A stretch of DNA of 40,244 nucleotides from Saccharibacillus kuerlensis DSM 22868. GTDB lineage: Bacteria > Bacillota > Bacilli > Paenibacillales > Paenibacillaceae. The position numbers and the translations under genes are program-made. Positions 7,147-16,443 of the stretch are shown here, piece by piece. Location of the stretch: assembly GCF_000378145.1 (NCBI RefSeq), contig NZ_KB899307.1:1-40244 (forward strand). The letters run 5' to 3'. Under the pieces are notes generated by a model, which saw nothing but the letters and a program-made list of their open reading frames with translations, did not search any database and had not been told where the DNA came from. How positions within the stretch are numbered: position 1 is the first letter of the stretch; each line of letters opens with the position of its first letter.

Positions 7147-7857
7147 TTACGGCAGATCGACCAGCATATAGAATACCGGAGCGGTTCCAGTCAGCGAGAG
7201 TTCAGGCGCTTCGGTAATCCGCGCGGTGTCTCGGCGGCCAAGTCTGGAAGTCTCTCCGGCACCGGATACGTCCAGCTCACCTTCGATCACGAAGAGGAAT
7301 ATGCGGCGTCCGACAGCCTGCTTAAAATGGATCGCCTGCCCGGCTTCAAGTCGACTCAGATAAATCGTCATATCCTGTCCCAGGTCGGTAACGCCTTCCA
7401 GACCTTGCCCGGATGCGATCGGAACCAACGCTCCGTCAAGTGCGGCCGTATCAAATTCGCCTGTTGTATACGACGGTTCCTTTCCCCGTTCGGCGGGTTC
7501 GAACCAGAGCTGTAAAATATGCACATCCTCATGCTCCGACGGATTGTGTTCCGTATGAATGACGCCCGTACCGGCACTCATCCGCTGAACGCCGCCGAAT
7601 CCGGTTACCGCCACATTGCCGAGACTGTCCTCATGACGAAGCCTTCCCGACAGGATGATGGAGACGATCTCCATATCACTGTGCGGATGCGCACCAAACC
7701 CTTTGCCGGGTGCGATAATATCATCGTTGCAGACCCGCATTGGGCCGAACTTGACGTTCTCCGGATCGTAATATTCCCCGAAGGAGAAGCTGTGTCCTCC
7801 TTTCAGCCAACCTTTGTCGTACTCAAAACGCGAACTTGCCGGATAAATGTGGATCAT
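7147..7857 (-). CDS. Pirin-family protein (quercetinase-like cupin)
   Basis: This 236-residue bicupin belongs to the pirin/YhhW family. The N-terminal cupin holds the metal ligands: two His in GAHPHSDMEIV, and a later His and Glu in GVIHTEHNP. Members bind iron or another divalent metal; some cleave flavonols such as quercetin, and the physiological role is unclear. The start is placed at 7857 because AAAGGGG lies 10 bases upstream of that ATG; a longer frame from 7890 would contain this site. GH42 lies 61 bases upstream on the same strand, and the 117-residue gene follows after 20 bases. Confidence 0.88.
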   Translation of the reverse strand: MIHIYPASSRFEYDKGWLKGGHSFSFGEYYDPENVKFGPMRVCNDDIIAPGKGFGAHPHSDMEIVSIILSGRLRHEDSLGNVAVTGFGGVQRMSAGTGVIHTEHNPSEHEDVHILQLWFEPAERGKEPSYTTGEFDTAALDGALVPIASGQGLEGVTDLGQDMTIYLSRLEAGQAIHFKQAVGRRIFLFVIEGELDVSGAGETSRLGRRDTARITEAPELSLTGTAPVFYMLVDLP

Positions 7858-7918
7858 AATGAGCATGCCCCTTTCATAATGTATATTCAAGCGTATCGAC
7901 GCGTTCTGCCTCCAAGCC

Positions 7919-9955
7919 TCAGAAGCGGAAAATCTCTACCTCATAAGGACTCAACTCGATCTCGTTCCCGTAACGTCGGCCGCTCAGCAGCCCTTCGCTC
8001 TGCAGCGCCTCGGTGTATGCTCCGCTGATGCGGAACTTCCTTGCCTCCCGTCCCAAATTCAGCAGGAACAGATACGAACCGGATTCTCCGCTGCGCACCG
8101 AAATCTGCACACCGGCCGGCAGGCCTTCCGCATACGGAAGGCTGCGTTCCTGGGCGATGCGAAGCAGCAGAGAACGCATATAGTCCTCCTCGGGATGTGT
8201 TCCCAAGTAATAGACCTCTCCGCGTCCAAACGGATTTCGGGTAACTGCCGCTTCGCCGGCAAAGAACACATAACCGCCGTAGCGCGCCAATACTTCGGCG
8301 TGTCCACCCTCGTTCGGATCCAGAATATCCGCCCACTGACTGCTGGCAAACTGCTCGCCGTCTTCGGTATCCAGACGGACGATATCGCTGCCGAGCGGAT
8401 CGTATTCGCGTACCGTCACGCCGGCGCAGTCCGCCAGCAGTCCCGGAAGCGGCCGCATCACGCAGACATTGTTCATATTTTTCACGCCCGACCGGGCCGT
8501 CAGCAGCAATGTGCCGCCGTCCGCGGCGAAACGGCACAGCCGCTCTGCGGCTTCGTCGTCAAGCAGATACAGATGCGGTGCAAGGATGACCCGGTAACCG
8601 TCCAGCGGCTGACGCCAATCGATGACATCACAGTCGATGCCGAGCTTGGTCAGCGTCCGGTGATATTCTTTGATGTTTTCATAGTAATCGAAGTTTTCGG
8701 TCTGTTTCTGAATACGCAGCGCTTCAAGCTGCTCATGCGACATTAGAATCGCAACCGATGCGCTTGGCGTCGTTCCTGCCAGCAAGGGGGCGAGACGCTG
8801 AGCTTCGCTGCTCATCTCCGCGAATTCGGCCAGCCGGCGTCCCGGTACATTGCTGTGGTCGATCAAGCCGTGCCAGAACTGCTCCGCACCGATATTGGCG
8901 CTGCGCCAGCGGAAGTGCACGACCGTATCCGCGCCGCGGGCAATCGCCTGCCAGGCATACGCCCGAATATAGCCGGGCTGCGGCATCCGCCACATTGGCA
9001 TCCAAGCACCCGGCGATCCGCTTAACTGCTCCATGATCCAGAAGTTTTTGCGCTTGATCCCCCGTGTGACATCCAGCGACAGCGCTCCGCTGTAGGGCGC
9101 GGTCCCGGACTTGCCCGGTGACGTATTCGGATAATAATCGAAAGAGGCGAAATCCAGCTCGTCGCCGACTTTGTACAGATCCAGTCTCTGCGGATAACTG
9201 TGAAAATTATGCGTGATGAAATGGTTGGGACAGTGCTTCCGAATTGCGGCGATCTGCCAGGCTTGAAATTCGGCAACCGAATCCCATTGGAAGCGGGCGA
9301 AATCAAGCAGGAAAGAAGGATTTTCGTACGGCGATCCGCCGAGTGGAGGCGTGACCTCACTCCAGTCCGAATATTCGCCGCTCCAGACGACGGTTCCCCA
9401 TTCTCGGTTCAGATTTTCAAGCGTGCCGTACTTGCGGTACACCCAGTCCCGGAAATCTTCGGCGGCCTGCGGACTCTGACTGTCGAGCATGCTGAATTCA
9501 TTATCCGTCTGCCAGCCGACGACAGCCGGATGATTCGCATAACGCTCCGCCAATTTACCGATCAATCGTTCCCCATAGCGGCGCAGCGAACGGCTGTTGA
9601 AGCAGCGATGTCCACGTACACCGGGTTGGAAAATACGACCGTCCGACATCACCGGAAGCACATCCGGGCACTTGGTCGTCAGCCATCTTGGCGGCGTATG
9701 GGTCGGCGTACCGATCACTACATCGATCCCATAACGGCCGAACAGATCAATTGCCCGATCCAACCAGCCGAAATCGAATTCTCCGTCTTTCGGCTCCATC
9801 CGGCTCCAAGCGAATTCGCCGACCCGTACAATGGCAACTCCGGATTTTTGCATCAAAGAGGCATCTTCCTCCCACAGCGTCTCATCCCAATGTTCGGGAT
9901 AATAATCGACACCCATACGGACACTTTCGAAGTTCTTCTGCTGCGGCTGTGTCAT
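7919..9955 (-). CDS. Beta-galactosidase, GH42
   Basis: The 678-residue protein is a typical-length GH42 beta-galactosidase. It has the family N-terminus GVDYYPEHWDETLW at about residue 15, the acid/base Glu in WQTDNEFS (E153) and the nucleophile in WIMEQLSG (E309). A Cys residue in LTTKCPDVL and GHRCFN belongs to the family zinc-binding region. A trimerisation (class I GATase-like) domain follows from about residue 385 and a small beta domain ends the protein. No signal peptide is present, so it acts on imported galactosides. The ribosome binding site is AGAGGGGA about 10 bases upstream. Confidence 0.95.
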   Translation of the reverse strand: MTQPQQKNFESVRMGVDYYPEHWDETLWEEDASLMQKSGVAIVRVGEFAWSRMEPKDGEFDFGWLDRAIDLFGRYGIDVVIGTPTHTPPRWLTTKCPDVLPVMSDGRIFQPGVRGHRCFNSRSLRRYGERLIGKLAERYANHPAVVGWQTDNEFSMLDSQSPQAAEDFRDWVYRKYGTLENLNREWGTVVWSGEYSDWSEVTPPLGGSPYENPSFLLDFARFQWDSVAEFQAWQIAAIRKHCPNHFITHNFHSYPQRLDLYKVGDELDFASFDYYPNTSPGKSGTAPYSGALSLDVTRGIKRKNFWIMEQLSGSPGAWMPMWRMPQPGYIRAYAWQAIARGADTVVHFRWRSANIGAEQFWHGLIDHSNVPGRRLAEFAEMSSEAQRLAPLLAGTTPSASVAILMSHEQLEALRIQKQTENFDYYENIKEYHRTLTKLGIDCDVIDWRQPLDGYRVILAPHLYLLDDEAAERLCRFAADGGTLLLTARSGVKNMNNVCVMRPLPGLLADCAGVTVREYDPLGSDIVRLDTEDGEQFASSQWADILDPNEGGHAEVLARYGGYVFFAGEAAVTRNPFGRGEVYYLGTHPEEDYMRSLLLRIAQERSLPYAEGLPAGVQISVRSGESGSYLFLLNLGREARKFRISGAYTEALQSEGLLSGRRYGNEIELSPYEVEIFRF

Positions 9956-10046
9956 GATGACTTCCCCTCTCCTATTCGCTTCGTGCCTTAGAAATTCGAG
10001 GTTTTTTCGTCAATCCCTGCTCTTTGCCTAAACGTTTTATCAAAAC

Positions 10047-10078
10047 AAAAAAGACAGCCCCAAGCTTCTGGGACTATC
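10047..10078 (-). terminator. Terminator of GGDEF gene
   Basis: On the minus strand AGTCCCA pairs with TGGGGCT (one G-U pair), reinforced by outer AGA/TCT, and is followed by a six-T run. It lies about 100 bases beyond the end of the GGDEF gene. Confidence 0.7.
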
Positions 10079-10173
10079 TGGAGGCTGCGTATTTCTCTTC
10101 GTCGAACCATAATTTCCCGAAACAAAAACTCCGGTATTTCCGGGTAGTCGACAGGTTAGCGGATTCCGCACAT

Positions 10174-11985
10174 TTAAGCAGATTCTCCTCCCTGCTCCTG
10201 GCGATGTGCATGCACCCGGTTCCGGCCGGATTCTTTGGCTTTGTACAGAGCCTCGTCGGCGAGACGAATCAGGTCCTGCCGATCGAATCCTTCGCTCCAT
10301 TCCGCTACTCCAAAGCTTGCAGTAATTGTATATTTCCGTGACGGTGACTCTAATTCCAACTGTTTGCGTATCCGTTCGGCTGCTATTTCTGCTTCTTCAA
10401 GCCGCGTTTTGGGCAGGAGAACCGCGAACTCTTCGCCACCGAAGCGTACCGGAATATCGCCAGGACGGACGCAGGTCTCGAGCAGCTTCGCCAAATGCTT
10501 TAGAACAAGATCACCCTCCGGGTGCCCCCAAGTGTCGTTGAACACCTTGAAACGGTCAACGTCAAGCAGAATCAGACTGAATGGATAATTCTTTCCTTCC
10601 TGCTCGTATCGTTTCACAAACAGATCCAGCGATTGATCAAAGTGTCTGCGGTTCCAGATTCCCGTCAGTGAGTCGTGGAGAGCCATATCCTGAATCCGCG
10701 TTGCTTCCGTCGCATTTTCCAGCGCCGTTACGATCATGGGAGACAGCATCTCCAAACGTTCCTTTTTCAGCGCAGAGAAATGATTAGGCTCTACGGACAG
10801 CAGATTCAGCACACCGAGCACCCGGAAGTCCTTTTTCAAAATGATATGCAGCGAAGAGCGAATTCCTTGTTCGTACAAGGCGTCGGTAAGTGAACCATTT
10901 GTCCGGTATTTCGACCAGTCATTGTGAAAAATCGAAAAGCCTCTCTGGAGCATTTCGTATATGTCATTTTCTTCGCCTTCAAGTGGAACATCCCGGTAAT
11001 CGAACGTCCCGTTCTCGAACACAGCTTTGATCGAAAAAGTTCGATCTCCGTTCCGGGTAATAATCGATAGCCGCTCGCACGGAACCAACGAACAGATCGA
11101 CTGCAGCGCAACCCGGTATGCTTCTTCCACGCTGCGCGCCTGATTCAGTACGTTGATCATCCGATAGGTTTCTTGGAGATCATGTTTCTCCTTCTCCATC
11201 TCCTCGCGCATCAAATCGAAGTTTTTCACCAGCCGACCGATTTCGTCATCTTCCCGATATACCGGAAGCTTGGAATAAATATAGCCAGACTTGTACGACG
11301 CGACCGCTTGATCAAGTTGAATAATCGGGCTGGCGATACGGCCAAGTCCCTTTTGAAGATGATACTGCTTAAAGAATTGAATCAAAATAAAGATGACGCC
11401 GATGATCGCAAACAAATAGTACAAGCCATTCAGCAGTTCCACTCTTCGTTCGTCGCGCATGATCTCGACTTCTCTCAGCAGTTCCGCTTCAAGGTCACGG
11501 AAAGAATCAAACCGCTCTTTGCCCCTGAGCAGTTCCGTGTTCGTGATGGTTCCTCCGGCCATCACTTTCCGGATTTGAGCGTCTCCGTACTCCTCTTTCC
11601 AACTCTCGCCCATGCCAATCAGTCGGACGACCTTTTCTTGCAGGTAAGTCAATTCCGGTACGCTTTCTATTTGACCCAGCAAGGAAGCCGCAACTTGTGC
11701 GTAATACCTCACGCCTTCATCGAAAGGTTCCAAAAACTCGATATCTTTGGTCAAAAGATAGCCTCTCTGGCCGGTCTCCTGATCGATCAAAGCATTCTCA
11801 AGTCTGAGCAGTTGAATGCGCAGGTCGGCAGCCTCACGCACCCTCTGATAATCGCTCTGCACGGAATTCGCCATATAAGTAAAGCCTATTATAATATTCA
11901 AAATAAAAACGGTTGTAAAACATATATTAAGCCAGATCAGATTAGAACCTACGAATTTTTTGCCCTGAAGAAGCTTTTTCCACAT
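10174..11985 (-). CDS. Membrane diguanylate cyclase (CHASE3-like, HAMP, GAF, GGDEF)
   Basis: This 603-residue sensor makes cyclic di-GMP from GTP. A membrane helix near residues 15-40 is followed by an extracytoplasmic helical region containing ALIDQETGQRGYLLT, the CHASE3 signature. A second membrane helix (YLFAIIGVIFILIQF) leads to a HAMP-like linker (YREDDEIGRLVKNFDLM), a GAF domain and a C-terminal GGDEF domain. The active site is intact as RFGGEEF, and an RPGD inhibitory site lies five residues before it, so product inhibition is expected. I chose ATG 11985, with GAAGTG five bases upstream; an in-frame ATG at 12009 is an alternative. It is transcribed alone. Confidence 0.9.
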   Translation of the reverse strand: MWKKLLQGKKFVGSNLIWLNICFTTVFILNIIIGFTYMANSVQSDYQRVREAADLRIQLLRLENALIDQETGQRGYLLTKDIEFLEPFDEGVRYYAQVAASLLGQIESVPELTYLQEKVVRLIGMGESWKEEYGDAQIRKVMAGGTITNTELLRGKERFDSFRDLEAELLREVEIMRDERRVELLNGLYYLFAIIGVIFILIQFFKQYHLQKGLGRIASPIIQLDQAVASYKSGYIYSKLPVYREDDEIGRLVKNFDLMREEMEKEKHDLQETYRMINVLNQARSVEEAYRVALQSICSLVPCERLSIITRNGDRTFSIKAVFENGTFDYRDVPLEGEENDIYEMLQRGFSIFHNDWSKYRTNGSLTDALYEQGIRSSLHIILKKDFRVLGVLNLLSVEPNHFSALKKERLEMLSPMIVTALENATEATRIQDMALHDSLTGIWNRRHFDQSLDLFVKRYEQEGKNYPFSLILLDVDRFKVFNDTWGHPEGDLVLKHLAKLLETCVRPGDIPVRFGGEEFAVLLPKTRLEEAEIAAERIRKQLELESPSRKYTITASFGVAEWSEGFDRQDLIRLADEALYKAKESGRNRVHAHRQEQGGESA

Positions 11986-12094
11986 ATTATCACTTCTTTT
12001 CTCCGTCATGCACGGTTACCGGTATGGTTAAAAAAGGACTCATATCCCCTATATCTTTATATCTGTTTTTAGAACCTATTTATTTAGTGAATAC

Positions 12095-12128
12095 AAAAAA
12101 ACACCGGACTTATTGTCCGGTGTTTTTT
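12095..12128 (-). terminator. Bidirectional terminator after membrane hydrolase gene
   Basis: ACACCGGAC and GTCCGGTGT pair perfectly around TTATT, with an A-run before and a T-run after. It ends the gene at 12151-14286. Confidence 0.9.
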
Positions 12129-12150
12129 CTTGTATCCCACTCGTTTCCTA

Positions 12151-14286
12151 TTACACCAAATTCCAGAACATAACCGTATTTGCAACTGTCACCAGTGTGA
12201 ACAGAATCGTATTTACAAAGGCCGGCAGCCAGACATTGTTCGTCTGTTCGAACAGCTTCCGCGCATAAATGGCAGCCACGATCAGCACCGGTACCAAGGC
12301 GAACAGCAAAATGCCATTCAGATTCTGATCCGGATACAAGGCAACGCCTCTGGCAAAGTTCAGACCGTATTGAGCGATCAACCATAGAATGAGTCCGCCT
12401 ACGTTCAAGAAGATTGCCAGCAGATAACCGCCTCTACGTGAACGGGTGTCGGCATTAATTGCTACCGCACTGACGAAGTAATAGATCAAGAAGAATGGCA
12501 TATAGCGCAGACCTGTAATGAAATGCTCCATCGTAAATGTGCGTACCGCGAACGTCCAGATGCGGAAGTCCGTACCGAAGATCGCCTGCATGGCGAACAG
12601 CAGCAGATAACCGACCGCAACAGCGATTGCCGCCGTGCACAGGCTGGCGATAATCGTCATCGGATTCAGGCTGATGCCATAGTCCTTGAAGCTTGCGCCC
12701 GAACGCTTCTTGCTGAAGTAATAGAACGCGAACGTGATGAACGCCGTAATCGAAGATGACACAAGCGCCCAATATACGATCTGGTTTGTCGTCGGTTCAT
12801 TGAAGAACGGACTGAGCGGCACAATGCTGTCCGCCTTGGCGAACAAGATCCACATGATGGCAGACACAACAGCCAGAATCACACCGCCGATCCCGACATG
12901 AACCATCCACGGCGAACTGCCCGAACGGCGGCCCAGCATAAAGCCGACTACAGCCACAATAATCGAGACGAACAGCAGTACAATTGCCGCGACAGTCAGA
13001 ACCCGAAGGCCGCCGGCCTGTTTGTCCATCAACGTCGGGAACAGAATCGCCGGAATTAGCGCACTGAATACGATCGCAATCCAGTACATCGCCGTCTGTC
13101 CGCCTCGCAGAGGCTTGGAGAGTGGAGCCGTTACCGTTGTTACCGCCTGCTTAAGGAACGGCAAACGAAGCAGCAGCATCGACAGCGGTACGATCATCAG
13201 GAAGAAACCGATCATGGCGACAAAGTTGAACGCTTCTTTCAGCCACCAAATCTGACTGCCGGACGACAGCCCTGCATCGGTCTGGCTCGGCGAAGTCACG
13301 CCTTCGAAAGCATGCGCATAGAAATCGATCAGATAACCGGTCGTTTCCGGCGAGAAATGATTCCACGGATGCGTCTGATTCGGCGTATAAATGATGCGTT
13401 CACCCGTCTGCGACGGACGTACAACCTGTTCCTCGATCGTCACATCGCCGGAATCCACGCTGTAATACTGCCCCTGCACCGCTTCTTCCCCGTCCGCTCC
13501 GAGTCCGAGGAATGCTCGTCCCGACAGCGTTTTCGTAAAGTCTTTACGCATAACGGTGCCTTCAATCTGTTTCTCTGCTTCCGTCTTCTCTTCATCCGAC
13601 TTGTTGAAGAAAAATTCATCGTAATGTCCGGCGATCATGCCGACCGTGCGGCTTCCGTAAGATGCCGTCAGCTGATCCTGCGGCGCAACCGCAGCTGCAT
13701 ACGAGAAGTCCGAACCGACCGATATGCCGGTATGGATCATCCGATAGCCGGTCTGCAGAGCATTCATTTCATCCATGTACATGGCGAGCAGTGTAGAGAA
13801 GCCGCCCATGGAATGACCGCTTACCGCAATATAGGCGTTGCCGTTCTCGTCTTTTTTCGTATAATCCTGGCCGTACATGTATTTGGCGGCATCGAACTGC
13901 GAATAAATCCAGAACGTCGAGAACTGCTCGCCAACCTTGATATCTCCCTCCCAGCGGGAATCGCCGTGATCGTACATGTCGAGCGCCAGTACAATATAAC
14001 CACGGCGCGACATTTCAATTGCCGGAGCATCCTGCATCTCTTTCGTGTTCAGATAACCGTGAGTGGTTACAATGACCGGTCGGGGATCGTCCGCGCCCGC
14101 TCCCTTCGGCATATACAGCAGACCGTTTAATGTGCCGTGGTCGGCTTTGAACGAGATTTCCTTGACATTCACCTTATAAAAAGACGTGTTGAACATGCCG
14201 GCCAGCAGACTGCCCAGCACTATAAGTACTAGAGACAATGCCAGAAGACCAGTCGGCTTCTTGAACAAATTAGACATCATTTTCAC
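12151..14286 (-). CDS. Membrane-embedded alpha/beta hydrolase
   Basis: This ~711-residue protein joins an extracytoplasmic alpha/beta hydrolase to a multi-spanning membrane part. One N-terminal helix (LLALSLVLIVLGSLLAGMF) is followed by the hydrolase domain: VIVTTHGYLN oxyanion region, nucleophile elbow SGHSMGG, acid candidate in LALDMYDHGDSR, and a late His region (QTHPWNHF). About ten membrane helices follow from residue 370 onward. The substrate is unknown; dienelactone-hydrolase or peptidase-like activity is possible. The start is placed at GTG 14286, eight bases after AGGAG; ATG 14292 is an alternative. It is probably transcribed alone. Confidence 0.82.
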   Translation of the reverse strand: MKMMSNLFKKPTGLLALSLVLIVLGSLLAGMFNTSFYKVNVKEISFKADHGTLNGLLYMPKGAGADDPRPVIVTTHGYLNTKEMQDAPAIEMSRRGYIVLALDMYDHGDSRWEGDIKVGEQFSTFWIYSQFDAAKYMYGQDYTKKDENGNAYIAVSGHSMGGFSTLLAMYMDEMNALQTGYRMIHTGISVGSDFSYAAAVAPQDQLTASYGSRTVGMIAGHYDEFFFNKSDEEKTEAEKQIEGTVMRKDFTKTLSGRAFLGLGADGEEAVQGQYYSVDSGDVTIEEQVVRPSQTGERIIYTPNQTHPWNHFSPETTGYLIDFYAHAFEGVTSPSQTDAGLSSGSQIWWLKEAFNFVAMIGFFLMIVPLSMLLLRLPFLKQAVTTVTAPLSKPLRGGQTAMYWIAIVFSALIPAILFPTLMDKQAGGLRVLTVAAIVLLFVSIIVAVVGFMLGRRSGSSPWMVHVGIGGVILAVVSAIMWILFAKADSIVPLSPFFNEPTTNQIVYWALVSSSITAFITFAFYYFSKKRSGASFKDYGISLNPMTIIASLCTAAIAVAVGYLLLFAMQAIFGTDFRIWTFAVRTFTMEHFITGLRYMPFFLIYYFVSAVAINADTRSRRGGYLLAIFLNVGGLILWLIAQYGLNFARGVALYPDQNLNGILLFALVPVLIVAAIYARKLFEQTNNVWLPAFVNTILFTLVTVANTVMFWNLV

Positions 14287-14496
14287 ACTCATATCTCCTC
14301 GCGACTTCAGTCGTATTAGTATAAAAAGCATAAAATTAAAATTGGAACGTGAAGAACCAGAAAATTAAAAAGCAAAAAAATGCGATAAACAAATTTGAAC
14401 CGTTATTTCGCAGATATTCGAACAGGGCAAAGAACCGGTCAGCCGGACAAACCGTCTGCCGCTTCTTCCCTCCTTACTCGTTATTGAAACCGAAGC

Positions 14497-14527
14497 ACCA
14501 CCGTTATGCTCTCGCATGAGCGGCGGT
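14497..14527 (-). terminator. Possible terminator after dihydroxyacetone kinase
   Basis: ACCACCG and CGGCGGT nearly pair, with an inner ATGC/GCAT stem around TCTC. It lies just after the kinase stop codon. No clear T-run follows on the minus strand, so the call is weak. Confidence 0.35.
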
Positions 14528-14550
14528 ATACCAACAACATGCTGGTCAGC

Positions 14551-16311
14551 TTATTTCAAGCTGTCCGACAGCTCTGTGAAGATCACGCCAAGAGCATGAG
14601 CACCCGCATCCGGATACCCGATGCTGCGCTCGCCTACAGCGCCTGCGCGTCCCATGCGCGCAACGATCTCCTCCGTCTTTTTGGCTCCCGCCACAGCCGC
14701 TTCCGCGCCTTTGGCAAAAGCCGTCTTGACGTCGTCACCGGCAGCTGCGCTTGCCGTCCAGGCATCCGCGCACGGCGCCAGCGCGTCGATCAGCGTCTTG
14801 TCGCCGACGACCGCCCCGCGTCCGAAGGAACGCTCGCCGGTCGATTGGATGCCGGCTACAGCCGCCTGCATCAGCTCCGCGAACTCGGAGACGTTCAGCT
14901 CGGCTTTGTCGCCGGCCGAGCGTCCTGCCGCACGGAACGCGGAACCCCAGATCGGCCCGGAAGCGCCGCCGCAGTATTCCATAATGACGAGCGAACACTC
15001 GTGCAGGAATCCGCCGATCGACTGATCCTCATGTGCCAGAATGTCTTTCCATTCGCGCTTGAGCTGCTTGAAGCCTTTGGCGACGCTCATTCCGAAATCT
15101 CCGTCGCCTGCCTGCGAATCCAGCTCGCAGAACGGGATTTCGTTCTCGATGATGATCTCGCTCATTTTGTCGATTAAGTAGATCATATTATCACGGGTCA
15201 CCATGCTGCCCGAGACTTTCGCATATTCCGCCGGTGTTTCCACTTTGAACGAAGCGGGAAGATCATCGGCGCCCGAGCGGCGCAGTTCTTCGTAAGCCGG
15301 CTGTACAACCGGACCGGACACTTTGAATGCCGGCGTGTCGCTTTCGCTCGACAGCAGATTCTTCAGCTCGTCGTCAAGCTTCATGAATGTAACCGAGATA
15401 CCGGCCATATCGATGCTCGTCATATAGTTGCCGACGAATGTCCGGTTGATTTTGATATTTTTCTCTGTCAGTTCGCGCGTTACCGCGTGATTGAACAGAT
15501 ACAGCTCCTGCATCGGCGTCGCTCCGAAGCCGTTGATCAGCAGGGCGATTTCTTCGCCTTCGCCGCCCTCAAGCTTCATATCGCGGATCAGATCCGCTAC
15601 CGTATGGGCAGCCAGTTCGTCGGCTGTAACCATTTTCTCGCGGCGGATGCCCGGTTCGCCGTGAATGCCGACGCCGTATTCAATCTCGTCTTCGCCGAGC
15701 TTGAACGTTGGTGTGCCTTTAGCCGGTACTGTGCACGATGTCAGCGCGAAGCCGATGCTGCGCACGTTCGCCGCCGCTTTCTCGGCTGCCGCTTTCACTT
15801 CGGCCAGACTGCGGCCTTCCTCGGCTGCCGCACCTGCAATCTTGTGGACGAGCACTGTGCCCGCCACACCGCGGCGTCCGACCGTGTACAGACTGTCTTC
15901 GACAGCGATGTCGTCGTCAACGCGGACGTAATCGACTTCGATGCCGTCCTCGCCTGCCAGATGGGCAGCGTTCTTGAAATTCATCATGTCGCCGCTGTAA
16001 TTTTTAATAATGAGCAGCGCGCCTTTGTCCCCTGCGGTCGCTTTGATCGCCTGATAGACCTGGATCTGCGAAGGCGAAGCAAACACGTCGCCGCACACTG
16101 CGGCATCCAGCATTCCTTTGCCGACGAATCCGGCGTGCGCCGGTTCGTGGCCGCTGCCCCCGCCGCTGATCAGCGTAACTTTGTTCGTATTCGGCTGCTT
16201 CTTTTTGACGATCTTATACTTTTGTACGAATTCCAGTTCCGGATGCGCCAATGCGATTCCGCTGCACATTTCCATGACCAGATCTTCCGGTTTGTTGATG
16301 ACTTTTTTCAA
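14551..16311 (-). CDS. dhaKL: Dihydroxyacetone kinase, DhaK-DhaL single chain
   Basis: This ~586-residue enzyme phosphorylates dihydroxyacetone to dihydroxyacetone phosphate. The DhaK half occupies about residues 1-330, with LISGGGSGHEPAHAGFVGKG and the covalent substrate-binding His in GVGIHGEPG. The DhaL half follows, with the Mg-nucleotide aspartates in DSQAGDGDFG and a GGASGPIWGSAF loop. Fusion of both halves is typical of ATP-dependent kinases, as opposed to the three-part PEP-dependent system, and no DhaM gene is present. The start is TTG 16311 with GGAGG nine bases upstream; the longer ATG frame from 16413 lacks such a site. It lies 132 bases after gldA in the same operon. Confidence 0.93.
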   Translation of the reverse strand: MKKVINKPEDLVMEMCSGIALAHPELEFVQKYKIVKKKQPNTNKVTLISGGGSGHEPAHAGFVGKGMLDAAVCGDVFASPSQIQVYQAIKATAGDKGALLIIKNYSGDMMNFKNAAHLAGEDGIEVDYVRVDDDIAVEDSLYTVGRRGVAGTVLVHKIAGAAAEEGRSLAEVKAAAEKAAANVRSIGFALTSCTVPAKGTPTFKLGEDEIEYGVGIHGEPGIRREKMVTADELAAHTVADLIRDMKLEGGEGEEIALLINGFGATPMQELYLFNHAVTRELTEKNIKINRTFVGNYMTSIDMAGISVTFMKLDDELKNLLSSESDTPAFKVSGPVVQPAYEELRRSGADDLPASFKVETPAEYAKVSGSMVTRDNMIYLIDKMSEIIIENEIPFCELDSQAGDGDFGMSVAKGFKQLKREWKDILAHEDQSIGGFLHECSLVIMEYCGGASGPIWGSAFRAAGRSAGDKAELNVSEFAELMQAAVAGIQSTGERSFGRGAVVGDKTLIDALAPCADAWTASAAAGDDVKTAFAKGAEAAVAGAKKTEEIVARMGRAGAVGERSIGYPDAGAHALGVIFTELSDSLK

Positions 16312-16443
16312 AATGTGATCCCTCCTGTCGATTTCTGTGGGAGAATCGGCCTCGCTCTTCGCTGTGTGACGATCCGCGCCGCGCCGGCCGTTCCTTCCGC
16401 TTCCGTTAAGCACAAAATGCGTAAGAGGCTGTCTTTTTCGACC

